Shown here in pieces: positions 43,528 through 53,000 of a stretch of DNA of 64,000 bases (position 1 is its first letter; each line of letters opens with the position of its first letter). This DNA comes from Trichomonas vaginalis G3 (taxonomy: Eukaryota; Parabasalia; Trichomonadida; Trichomonadidae). The stretch lies in contig NC_067205.1 of the NCBI RefSeq assembly GCF_026262505.1, positions 25,921,693 to 25,985,692 of the forward strand. Direction: 5' to 3'. The notes below the pieces were generated by a model, which was not told the DNA's origin, ran no database searches, and saw only the letters and a list, made by a program, of their open reading frames with translations. The translations under genes were made by a program, and so were the position numbers.

Positions 43528-44003
43528 TATTCAAGCATTAACATTATCGAATAATAATCCTTTGAATCATAATCGATAATAATTGACCTTTCACCAGTTT
43601 CTATCGTTTGTTTTATTTCTTTTTGTTCCCCACTATCCGGATCGGTCATTGTAATTGTTTTTGTTATAGTATCAGCTTTATCTTTAACTTCAATCTTTTT
43701 TCCATCGGGATATTTAAACCAAAATTCCAAAAATTCGATATTGTCAATCTGTTCATATTTTAATCTATCAATTACATTTTTAATACCATCTGAAAATCTT
43801 ATGAAATGGTCATTATATGGGTTTGATTGAACTAAATTTGAATGAAGTGAAATATAACCTGATGATGAATATGACATCGACTCATATTTTCTGAAAACAC
43901 TAAAATTTATAACATGAATGAATTTCTTATTCGTTGAATTTATGAATTCTTGAGGTAATCTTATTCTAGTTTTATTTATCACTGGAAAATAACGCTTTAC
44001 CAT
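43524..44003 (-). CDS. Polinton virion-module protein, beta-rich, unknown
   Basis: A 159-residue leftward gene among rightward neighbours. The sequence is beta-rich with many Tyr, Ser and Ile residues and ends DYDSKDYYSIMLMLEY. Penton-type minor capsid proteins are single jelly rolls of similar size, so that is one possibility, untested. It shares its last four bases with 42826-43527 and its start is 21 bases from the divergent gene at 44025. Confidence 0.65.
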   Translation of the reverse strand: MVKRYFPVINKTRIRLPQEFINSTNKKFIHVINFSVFRKYESMSYSSSGYISLHSNLVQSNPYNDHFIRFSDGIKNVIDRLKYEQIDNIEFLEFWFKYPDGKKIEVKDKADTITKTITMTDPDSGEQKEIKQTIETGERSIIIDYDSKDYYSIMLMLEY

Positions 44004-44024
44004 ATTTTTAATCGTAATAAAAAA

Positions 44025-44762
44025 ATGTCAATTATCAATATTATTTCGAATAATAACTGTGAATTAAATTTAACAGTTAGCGGAATTTATAATGTTACTC
44101 TCGTTTCTGTGAGTGGTAAATTTAATCCCATTCTTTTAGACCCTTCAGATTATATATCATTTATTAAAGATGACCATGAGCCGCATAGCGGCGGGGTCGT
44201 AGACCTAAAAACGTATGATATGTATATAAATAATGTGATAACGAAATGGGATATTAACATGATTTTAAGTTATTTAAATGAATCATTTATCGTATGGTAT
44301 GAAGAAAATTTTAAATCAAAACCTGATAAACTTTTTGAACTTGATGAAATAAATAACCTTATTAAATTTCCGCTGAAAATTAAATTTTGTACTCCTCGTC
44401 TTCGTTCATTGTTGGGGATATTAAATTTTGAAAAAGATGTTGGGGATGTTTTGTATTCTGACACTGGTTCTAATTTCATTTTAATCAAATGTGATAAAGT
44501 TAATACCCCAATGAGATTTTCACATCAAACATTAGACCCTAACTCTTACCCATCAATACAAAACATTTTATCCATCAACTTAAACATATTTTCTTTATCA
44601 TATCCGTTTCAATTATCCGGGAATTCATTTATTCTTCATTCAAAAGATTTATCAAATATTAAATTTAGAATAACTGACCTATTTGATTGTGATTTAGAAT
44701 TTATGAATGAAATATTATGGCAATTTCAAATAGAAAAAATAGCTGATGAGATAACAGATTAA
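44025..44762 (+). CDS. Polinton virion-module protein with in-frame hairpins, unknown
   Basis: A 245-residue protein, beta-rich at the N-terminus (ISNNNCELNLTVSGIYNVTL). At residues about 51-62 it has DDHEPHSGGVVDL, encoded by the mini-hairpins at 44180-44205; this is the only GC-rich patch in the gene and reads as an insertion. The C-terminal half is mixed. No family is recognised. It lies directly before the fibre gene. Confidence 0.65.
   Translation: MSIINIISNNNCELNLTVSGIYNVTLVSVSGKFNPILLDPSDYISFIKDDHEPHSGGVVDLKTYDMYINNVITKWDINMILSYLNESFIVWYEENFKSKPDKLFELDEINNLIKFPLKIKFCTPRLRSLLGILNFEKDVGDVLYSDTGSNFILIKCDKVNTPMRFSHQTLDPNSYPSIQNILSINLNIFSLSYPFQLSGNSFILHSKDLSNIKFRITDLFDCDLEFMNEILWQFQIEKIADEITD
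44180..44205. repeat. Two mini-hairpins inside a gene
   Basis: GCCGC-ATA-GCGGC (44180-44192) and GGTC-GTA-GACC (44195-44205). GGTCGTAGACC also occurs (inverted) at 52832-52842 inside PolB. A GACC at 44172 could pair with GGTC to form an outer stem around the first hairpin. Confidence 0.88.
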
Positions 44763-44786
44763 ATATTTATTTTTAAATCGTAATAA

Positions 44787-46526
44787 ATGATTAAACAACA
44801 CAACCACAGACCATTACATACGCCATATATGCATATAATTCAAAGACGGCAGAACAAACGCAAATGTTGAAATATGGAGATTTGGAGATAGTATTGAAAA
44901 ATGACCATTTCGAATTCGTTTGCAAAGGTGGTGCAGTGATATCAAATATAAAAGAAATTTTATTTATGAATTCAAAAATTAAAGGAATAACGGATGATAT
45001 AACATCAATTCCACCAGAAGAACAAAGATATTACGCATTAAATGCATTTCCTAAAGTTTTGAAGATTGGAAGATTTAATTTAAATGAGGAATTCATAAAA
45101 GGTTTCCTAAATGACATAATGAAGAAGCAGATAAGGAATATGTTATGAGTTAGCAAAGAAAGCAGATAAGGAGTGGATAGTGAATTAATGAAGAAGGCAG
45201 ATAAGGAATATGTTAATGAAAAAGATAATGAAATTATAGAAAGGGTTGAATGGTATCATGAACGGACATCGAAGATTCTTAAAACTAAAGCTGATACAGG
45301 ATGGGTTTCAGGATGTTTAGACCTTAAAGCAGATAAAACTTATGTTAACAATGAGTTAAATAAGAAAGCTGATATATCATTTGTTGACGATGAGTTAGCA
45401 AAGAAAGCAGATAAAATATGTTAACGATGAGTTAGCAAAGAAAGCAGATATAAAATTTGTTAACGATGAGTTAGCAAAGAAAGCAGATAAAACTTATGTT
45501 AACGAAATATACCAAAGTTTAGTTGGAACAAAAAATATTGAAACTATTGTTGGCGACTTTTCTGTCAATGAAGAAAACAAATATTTTAGATGGGGGTTTG
45601 TACAGTCCTTAAGAAATGGTATACGGTATAAACTCATTCCGAAAAATAACAATGAAATGTATGTAAGCTATATAAAGAATGATGGCACACAAGTTAAAGT
45701 TCCATTAGACAACAACTGTTACTTAAACTTATATGGAGACGAACAAAAGAAATATTTAAGAGTTTATGAAATGACAGATATGACAGATATGACATTGTCT
45801 AACGTAGCTCCAGCACCGTATTATTATGACTATGGTGTTGACGCACATGTAGACCCAAAAAAGCAAACATTATATTTAGAATATTATAGATATAAAAGAT
45901 ATAATGCAATAGAAAAAACGAGAATAGTATACTATTATGAAGATGACAAAAATAAATATTATAGTCAAGATTTTACATACCCTGAAAACATAAGATTATA
46001 TTATAAAAAATATTCTGACACAAACCAGAAGAAACCCGAAATAGTTACACTATATTTTAAGTTCAAAAGAGACAATCCTATAATATCTCATATGTTTGAT
46101 TTAATGAACCCAGTAGGTTCTATTTATACATCTATGGATGTGAGAGGTCCTCAAGCAATGTTTGGTGTTGGTGCATGGGAACAAATAGTCGACAGGTTTT
46201 TGTATTGTGCAAACTCTTCAAAGGAAACAGGGGGAAGTAAAACGATTACAGGTGAAAATTTACCTGCACACAGTCACTACATAGATTTAAGCACATCTCA
46301 AGCAGGTTGGCATAAGCATAGATATTGGGATTGGTCAGGAATGACAAAAGGTAAAGGATATGATGTTAAAGATGATGTTAAATTTGCCATAAATTGTTAC
46401 TGGAGTGACACTCAGGGAGAAGGAAACCATACACATCGCGTTTCAGGATATACACAAACAACGGGACAAAGTAAAGAATACATGCCACCATTTATGACTG
46501 TATTCGCATGGTATAGAGTTCAATGA
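44787..46526 (+). pseudogene. Fibre protein with phage tail-collar-like tip, several frameshifts
   Basis: The gene begins in a TAAATG context and is split by at least four small indels (near 44793, 45140, 45170 and 45415). After an N-terminal region there are about six repeats of the type ELAKKADKTYVND, as in trimeric phage-fibre shafts. The intact last frame from about 45425 carries a C-terminal domain of the phage tail-collar/baseplate type: NPVGSIYTSMDVRGPQAMFG, GAWEQIVDRFLYC, ETGGSKTITGENLPAHSH, GEGNHTHR and a final MPPFMTVFAWYR. Such tips bind receptors in bacteriophages. In a Polinton it would be a virion fibre; acquisition from a phage or bacterium is likely. The indels sit partly in repeats and homopolymers, so some may be artefacts. 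Confidence 0.82.
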
Positions 46527-46535
46527 ACGCTCAAT

Positions 46536-46550
46536 GTTTGTGAAACAAAC
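46536..46550. repeat. Mini-hairpin after the fibre gene
   Basis: GTTTGT-GAA-ACAAAC, a perfect 6-bp stem with a 3-base loop, 10 bases after the fibre stop codon. It could serve as a transcript end signal. Confidence 0.75.
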
Positions 46551-46604
46551 TTTAGGAGCTCCAAAAGAGCAAACGACATAATTTAAATTTTTATTTTAGT
46601 ATAA

Positions 46605-46739
46605 ATGAAGATTCTACCATATGGTGTTATTGGAAGAGATAAAGATGGAAACCCAATATTTGATCCAAAGTTAAAATTAAAGTTACTGACAAGACAACAA
46701 CTTGAAAAGTTGCTGAAACCAAAACAGAATGAAAAATGA
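46605..46739 (+). CDS. Polinton micro-protein 1 (44 aa)
   Basis: ATG in TATAAATGAAG with a T-rich box upstream, open for 44 codons to TGA. The product ends with a lysine- and leucine-rich helix containing LLTRQQLEKLLK. Two further tiny genes downstream have a related segment. Function unknown. The gene is supported by start context and by that shared motif. Confidence 0.55.
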   Translation: MKILPYGVIGRDKDGNPIFDPKLKLKLLTRQQLEKLLKPKQNEK

Positions 46740-46799
46740 GAAAATGAGAAAATGAGAAAGAAAAAAAATTTAAATTATGTAATTTTATTTTTATCATAA

Positions 46800-46982
46800 A
46801 TGACCAAATTAATTAAGCCAACTATTTCTAAATTAATGATACCAATGAAATCATTTCATGGAGTACTTATCCCAGGTTCTTCACAATTAGCCGGGGCAAG
46901 TGTTGTGACTCAAGGTGGAACATTAGCGAATCCATTCAAATTATTAACTAAAGATGAAGTTAATAAAATGATGATAAAATAA
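46800..46982 (+). CDS. Polinton micro-protein 2 (60 aa)
   Basis: ATG in CATAAATGACC after TTTTATTTTTAT. The product is hydrophobic in its first two thirds (ISKLMIPMKSFHGVLIPGSS) and ends LLTKDEVNKMMIK, related to the helix of micro-protein 1. Function unknown. Confidence 0.55.
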   Translation: MTKLIKPTISKLMIPMKSFHGVLIPGSSQLAGASVVTQGGTLANPFKLLTKDEVNKMMIK

Positions 46983-47032
46983 CTGATAACAAAATTTTAT
47001 TTCACTACTACCATAAAAACAGGTGAAAAAAC

Positions 47033-47078
47033 AGGTGACATCTCACCTAGCCGCTTTGCGGCTCTGACCCTTTGGGTC
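47033..47078. repeat. Three consecutive mini-hairpins
   Basis: AGGTGA-CATC-TCACCT (47033-47048), AGCCGC-TTT-GCGGCT (47049-47063) and GACCC-TTT-GGGTC (47066-47078), all perfect, in intergenic DNA of Polinton B. Confidence 0.92.
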
Positions 47079-47198
47079 TCTTCACCTAAACATTATTTTT
47101 GTTCAAAGCTTCCACGAGAGAAAAGATTCCTCATTTGCTAAGGATTCCAAAAATGAAAAAATCATTGATTTCGGCTGAGAAAAAACAGCAAAACCCTT

Positions 47199-47283
47199 CT
47201 TCCACGGGAACAAAGAAATAAAGAAGAAATAAAGAAGAAATAAAGAAGAAATAAAGTAAATTTTTTATTTATTCCCGTGGAAG
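47199..47283. repeat. 12-bp inverted repeat around an AAAGAAGAAAT tandem
   Basis: CTTCCACGGGAA (47199-47210) pairs perfectly with 47272-47283. Between them are about four tandem units of AAATAAAGAAG. Confidence 0.9.
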
Positions 47284-47348
47284 ATAGAGCACTTTTATGA
47301 CACTTTTTATTCACGACAAACAAGACAAATAAAGAAAATAAGAAAATA

Positions 47349-47422
47349 CGGCGCCGTCGCGGTTCGAACCACAGACCCTGACCCCTCCATAACACCACCT
47401 TAGACCACTGTGCTACGTAGCC
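47349..47422 (-). other. tRNA-like sequence with A and B boxes
   Basis: On the minus strand TAGCACAGTGG matches the A-box consensus and GTTCGAACC the B-box, with the spacing of a normal tRNA gene. However, the anticodon loop lacks T33, the anticodon and T stems do not pair well, and the acceptor stem pairs at only five of seven positions. It is a decayed tRNA or a tRNA-derived Pol III unit. A TTTT run follows about ten bases downstream. Confidence 0.4.
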
Positions 47423-47515
47423 TGTCGACATAAGATTTTATAAATTGCATATTTGATGTAAATTTATTTCCCAGTTATTCAAAAATAATTAATTATTGAA
47501 TAACCTAAAAACCAT

Positions 47516-47543
47516 GAGACTTTGTCTCCGGACTCTTTGAGTC
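47516..47543. repeat. Two mini-hairpins
   Basis: GAGAC-TTT-GTCTC (47516-47528) and GACTC-TTT-GAGTC (47531-47543). A longer AT-rich inverted repeat (GTTATTCAA and TTGAATAAC) lies just upstream at about 47474-47504. Confidence 0.9.
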
Positions 47544-47589
47544 ACTTAACGATAAAATAAGTGATAACAAATTTTTATTTTTATCATAA

Positions 47590-47754
47590 ATGAATACCCC
47601 ACAAGCTCAAAATTTACCACGAATCATAACAAGGGAGGAAATGATAAAAATGATGCAAGAACATGTTAAAAATAACAAACCACTAAAATTGAGAAAATGT
47701 GGTTATGCAGTAATGATGGAAAGAGAGATGTTGTCGAAGAGGAATAAAAATTAA
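47590..47754 (+). CDS. Polinton micro-protein 3 (54 aa)
   Basis: ATG in CATAAATGAAT after a TTTTTATTTTTAT box, open for 54 codons. The product contains IITREEMIKMMQEH, related to the motif of micro-proteins 1 and 2, and a basic C-terminus. Its 3' end meets the convergent coiled-coil gene at 47751. Function unknown. Confidence 0.55.
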   Translation: MNTPQAQNLPRIITREEMIKMMQEHVKNNKPLKLRKCGYAVMMEREMLSKRNKN

Positions 47755-48023
47755 ATTTGGATTGAGTTTAAAAATTCATCTTTATTAAATTCATCTCTTC
47801 CAATCAATTTATTTATTCTATTAAATTCTTTTATTTTTGCTTCACTCAGTTTAAGGATTGAACGGTAAGTTTCTAATTTTTCGATTATTTCTTTCCTCTC
47901 TTTATCGTTTTCAACCCCACCGCATTGTGGCTTCTTTTTGTAATAGCATATTTTTGATTTAATTCTGTTTAGTTTCTTTTTATATTCATCGTCTGGACTC
48001 TTGACTGCTTTGTTGTCACTCAT
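47751..48023 (-). CDS. Small Polinton coiled-coil protein, intact copy
   Basis: The 90-residue, lysine-rich helical protein opens MSDNKAVKSPDDEYKKKLNR. It contains a CYYKKKPQCGG segment and then a predicted coiled coil (ERKEIIEKLETYRSILKLSE). It is the uninterrupted version of the gene split by two transposons in Polinton A. It lies 21 bases from the integrase stop codon, in the same direction as the integrase. Function unknown. Confidence 0.78.
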   Translation of the reverse strand: MSDNKAVKSPDDEYKKKLNRIKSKICYYKKKPQCGGVENDKERKEIIEKLETYRSILKLSEAKIKEFNRINKLIGRDEFNKDEFLNSIQI

Positions 48024-48043
48024 TTTCTTACGAAATAAAAAAA

Positions 48044-49582
48044 TTAAATATTATTTAAATATAATGGAGTAATAAAATAAATCGGAATTTCTATTAATTT
48101 ATTGTTAACCTCAACTAATGCATTGCCGTTAATATATCTAACAAATTCAGCTATTGTGTCAAATCTTCGTCTTCTTTTTGTCATTAATTTATCAGTTTTT
48201 CCATAATCGAGATGAATCAAAACTTTATCCCCTTGTTTAAAATTCATGAGCCCCGAATTAATTTGTTCACGTTTAACATCATTCAACCTTTCCATTTGCT
48301 TTCTAATATATTCCCATTCTTTTGAAATATCATTTTTCATTTCCACCGGTTTCATGTTTATAGTTCTATGCCATGTATTATTGTAATAATATACTAACTG
48401 TTGTATGATGGAGTCATGATTTCCATCCCAGTATATCTGACCGTTAACCCCTAACGCATCTCTAAGAGTTCTCATTACCGCATCAACTATTTTATTATGA
48501 AACGTATATGGAGAGGATGAAAAGTAAAAATTAATTTGTGGGAAATAATGAGTCATAGTTGCCTGAAATCCTTTATCACCATCACCCCTTATATTATCTA
48601 CTCTTTCATGATCTAGTAAGTATTGAATAGCTCTTCTTGTTTCCTGTTCTGTTTTCCTTTTCACTGGAATGCAATATAAATATCTAGTGTTAATGTTAAT
48701 GGCAAATAAATAAGTAACGTTTCCTCTTGAATATTCTAAATGATCGATTTCGTATGAATATGGATATGGTGCAAATGAAGGGCGACTAAATTTTTCCTTT
48801 AACGGTTGAATTTTTGGGTCAATTGGTTTATTTAATATTTTGAAATCCTTTTTAAAATCTTTTTGCTTCTTTAATGTTTGAAATGGATATAATAAAGTGA
48901 ATGATGAAGGATTAACTGAAGGAGAAGGCGGTACTGTCGTTGGAGGTTTTGGTGTTGTAGGTGGTTTAATTTTATCTGCTTTGATTTTGGATGATGAAGT
49001 TTTGGAATTCATTCCTTTCTTCATTAATTCTGGATGTATTCTATTCATTTGTTTTAAATATGCTGTATATAAAGGTTTGATATACTTTCCCGCTTCGAGT
49101 TTATGTTGAAGGATGAATTCCAAAAGTTGATCTTCATTTAAAAGTTGGGCTGAATATGGTTTAACTAATGAATCATAAACTAAAGCTTGTGCTTCATTTA
49201 TGGTCTGAAGGACCTGGGCGTTTTTCTTCTTTTGTTTTTGCTCCTTTTGCTTTTGCGGCTCAGGATTATATAATTTATATAATTCATCAATATCTTCTTC
49301 TGTTAATACTTTATTTTTGAAATCTTTCAACTGTTTAAGTTGTGATTTAGTTTTTTCCTTTGTATATTTTCCTTCTTTAATTTTGTCTTTAATTTTAGAA
49401 ATTATTTTATCATGATATTTCAAAACTGCATTTTTATAATATGGATAATAGTATTCATGCATATCATCACCCGTTATATTGTTATTATATTTTTGGAGAT
49501 ATGATTTTAATTCATAATAACTAAGAAATTTTTGATTAAATACTAAATCATCAATTAAATTTTCTAAATCTGCGTTATCCAT
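48044..49582 (-). CDS. int: Polinton retroviral-type integrase, intact
   Basis: The 512-residue protein starts in a TAAATGG context. Residues 1-200 are helical and lysine-rich. The rve core spans about 265-400 with EIDHLEYS, IRGDGDKGFQ and KIVDAVMRTLRDAL. The usual catalytic glutamate position is Asp in both elements. The C-terminal about 100 residues have TKRRRRFD and an SH3-like beta segment. It would join Polinton ends to target DNA. Unlike the A copy it is open throughout, and its sequence is closely similar, so B might supply integrase to both. Confidence 0.92.
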   Translation of the reverse strand: MDNADLENLIDDLVFNQKFLSYYELKSYLQKYNNNITGDDMHEYYYPYYKNAVLKYHDKIISKIKDKIKEGKYTKEKTKSQLKQLKDFKNKVLTEEDIDELYKLYNPEPQKQKEQKQKKKNAQVLQTINEAQALVYDSLVKPYSAQLLNEDQLLEFILQHKLEAGKYIKPLYTAYLKQMNRIHPELMKKGMNSKTSSSKIKADKIKPPTTPKPPTTVPPSPSVNPSSFTLLYPFQTLKKQKDFKKDFKILNKPIDPKIQPLKEKFSRPSFAPYPYSYEIDHLEYSRGNVTYLFAININTRYLYCIPVKRKTEQETRRAIQYLLDHERVDNIRGDGDKGFQATMTHYFPQINFYFSSSPYTFHNKIVDAVMRTLRDALGVNGQIYWDGNHDSIIQQLVYYYNNTWHRTINMKPVEMKNDISKEWEYIRKQMERLNDVKREQINSGLMNFKQGDKVLIHLDYGKTDKLMTKRRRRFDTIAEFVRYINGNALVEVNNKLIEIPIYFITPLYLNNI

Positions 49583-49606
49583 TTATATAAAAATAAAATA
49601 AATGTT

Positions 49607-50065
49607 TTAGGGGTGCCCACCTCTTTGAATCATAGTATCAAAACCATTATTTACATATTGAATCGCATCATTAACGGTTCCTCCTTCTAAAACGGTATCA
49701 AATGGTGGAGTCCAGATTTCCTGATGATGATCATAAAATCCAGCAAAATTAACCGTATTATTAGGTAAAATATGAATCTCAGCGGTATATCTTCTATCTA
49801 AATTTGGATGCCTTATATGTTATACCATTACTACCCGGATAAAATCTAAACCTTGATTTTGTTGACGCATCAAATTATTGAAATTTCTTTCTTCAGGGGT
49901 GAATGTTCTTCTCCGTTGACGTTGTGGTGGTGGTGGTGGTGGTCGTTGCTGCTGTTGATGCTGTGGTGGGATTTGAAAAATTCGTTGCGGTTGATTATTT
50001 GGAATCTGAAAGTTAAAACCATTTGGTATAAATCGATTTGGTTCCTTTTGTCTCTTCTGTGGCAT
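49607..50065 (-). pseudogene. Pro/Gln-rich Polinton gene with an internal TAA
   Basis: A frame of 153 codons is interrupted by one in-frame TAA about 82 codons in and continues in the same frame to a stop at 49607. The first half is basic and Gln/Pro-rich (HQQQQRPPPPPPQRQRRR). The second half is folded-looking, with NNTVNFAGFYDHHQEIWTPP, and ends RGGHP. Polinton A keeps only the two ends of this gene. No family is recognised. Confidence 0.7.
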
Positions 50066-50092
50066 TTTATTAAAAATAAAATTTAAATTGTA

Positions 50093-53000
50093 TTAAATAA
50101 ATGGCATACAACATCCATTTTCACAACATACAGCTTTAGTGTGTGCTCCTGTTAATGCAGTCTTACCGATTGTTAAGCGAGTCATTGACCCATTTTTAAG
50201 TTGTAAATTAATATTCTGACCATCAAATATCACTTTATCATTTATTATATCCAAATAATTTTTAGGTGTTAATTGCTTATTTTGTCTTAAACTAACACCT
50301 TTCATTTTTTGTGCAATCTTTTTAAAATCACTTCCATCAATTGAACCGTTGAATGATGTATAACACTTGGGGCATAAAGCAACCATGTTATCACCTTGTT
50401 TCTCAATTGCTAAACCCAATAACTTCTTCTCATGTGCTTTTTCTTCAGCTTTATTCTTTAATTTAGGTTTAAATTTCTCATTAAAACAGAAGAAATCAAA
50501 AGGTGCGAATTTGTAAATGTTTTTATCATAAAATTGTTTATCGGTTACAATTGCTTGAAATGCTTGAGTGTTAGGAAGACTTGGATCGCCAGCGATTGCC
50601 CAATAAGATGAATCAGTATCACCTTCAATGAAATGAAAACGATTAACATCCATGCATTTATACATAAAATCATAAATGAAAACCAAATACCAGTATTTAG
50701 CATTATCTAAAGTGAAGAATGCCTCTTGTAAACATGTATCACATCTATAAAATCTATCTTTAAGCATCACTTGATACGTATCCTCTCCTATTTCTCTTAT
50801 GTTTTTAAACTTATTTGACATACATGCAACGCGTGCCTTCTGTGCATTCATTATTTTAGTCTTTGCGTAATTTTGTGTATTCATTGCATCGTAACCATAT
50901 GATCCATTAAGTGAAATCTTGCAAAATAAACTTTTTCCTTTATTTCCTTCTAATTCAGCCTTTTGTCTTTCGTTCATAAATTCGTTCGCAAATTCATTAA
51001 AACAAGTGTTTTTAGTAAATGTTAAAATTGATTGAATATCATCAATGATAAAATGAAATCTGTCTATTAGATACCAAAGATAATAAGAAGAAAATGGTTG
51101 ATATTGGTTGTGTGTTGATGCTAACTGAGTTAATTTTCTCTGTTTCTGGTCAACTGGTAGATTGTTTGATTTCATGTAATTATACATAAAACTGCCAATT
51201 GTTTTTTCATCTGTGATAATATCTAAGTTTCTTATTATTGGTAAAAAGTTTATGTAATCATTAATGTATTTTTCATCAATGTGACCCTTTACTTCAGCCA
51301 CGAATAAAGTATTTTTCTTCTTAATAATTCCCAGTGCTTTGCTTTCTTTGTTGCTGTATCACAAATGATAACACCATTCAATCTTCCCGGCATATACATT
51401 TTATGGTCAGTATATTGAATGAAATCATGAGGATTAGATGAAAATGATGAAGGATATAATGAATTAAAGTCAACACCAACGAAATGAGTCATGATGTTGG
51501 TGGTGTCCTCATTTGATACAGTTTTAGTTTCTGGATTATATGAAAGTTTATTAATGTGTGTGATTCCTTTAAGATTAACTCTATGTTGAACATTTGATAA
51601 ACCACCAGTAATTCCATTACGGAGGATGTGATACGCTTCAACTGAATCTAGAGTCATTGGTAAATTATTTTTTAATGTATAATTTCTTAAATTGATTCTT
51701 AAACGTTGAACATCCTCATCTTTATTTGATTTTACGACATTGCAATAACAACACATTAACTGACAATTTTCTTTTATGTGGTTTTTCATTATCGATTCTA
51801 TCTAATGTTGGTTTATTAGCATATGTAAACGCTTTACCACACATTTTGCATTTAGATGAAAGGATTAAATCGTGAAAATATTGATAGTCATCCATTGAAA
51901 CATTGTTTTTAGTATCCTTTCTGCTTTTCATCTTGTTTCTTATATGAATCAATTTTATATTTCCAATACTTTTTTGTTAATTCAAAACTTGATTCCACAT
52001 TTTCTTCTTCTGGATATGTTTCGTTAGGATTGAAGTTCTTATATGCTAACGCGTAACGAATCATTGATGCATTCGATGATAAAGAAAGATTATGAAGCAT
52101 GTCAATTTTATAAACAAATGTTTCTTCAATAATTTTATCAATTGGGTCAATCATAATTTCAACGTCTTTATTGCAATAATGAATAAAATATTCTAATCTA
52201 TTCTTAAAATTTTTAGCATCATTGAGATATATTTGATAATCTGAATCGGATATTGTTTCTTGAGTTAATGCTGAATAAAATGAATCTTGAGTGAATGGTT
52301 CCACTTTATATAATTCATCTTCGTAATTCTCCCATGTGATGAATTGATAAGGGAAAAAGGATTTAACACGTGATTTATTGTTTCCGAAATCTTGAGTGAA
52401 TTGGTCTAATGTTCCACCCGCTATATAATTTCTGATGTCAATAAATCTTAATTCATATGGACAGTTTGTTTTCTTTACAATGATTTGCTTAAATTGAGAA
52501 GAAGAACCCAGCATTGATTTTATTTTCCATTTTGCAGTGTTTAAATCACGAAGAATTAAATTTAAATCAAACTTTCCCGAATTAAAACCTATGATATTCA
52601 CTTTATTGAATTCCTCATCTAGAAGTTCTTTAAACGCTTCCTTCTGTTTTTCATTTAATGTATGGGACAAAGTCCCCGCCGTTTGGTCCGTTTGCGGCTT
52701 CATTAATTCTTCATATTGTTCAATATTTGATTTAGCAACTAATGAACAGGTTGAAAATAAAAATTCAATCCAATCAGAGATGAACGAATCACTTGATGTT
52801 AAGCAAAAATTCCTCGTAAATGTTTTATCATGGTCTACGACCTCGCCGCTTCGGTCTGAAAGACCTTCAGGACTCAAAGAGTCCGTTTGCGGCTTTATTT
52901 TGACAGTTGATGATACCATAAATGGTTTTAAGTAAGCGTTCAAAGTTGCACATTCAGAAAGTTGAAGTTCTTCTTTAGTCTCTAATGTTTCGAAGTCAAA

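Noticed and set aside
47162-47431. 89-codon minus-strand frame
   Set aside because: The translation runs through the A and B boxes of the tRNA-like sequence, a known source of spurious frames.
47033-47543. Mini-hairpins as ordinary transcription terminators
   Set aside because: Several identical hairpins lie inside coding sequence and are copied between sites, so termination cannot be their general role.
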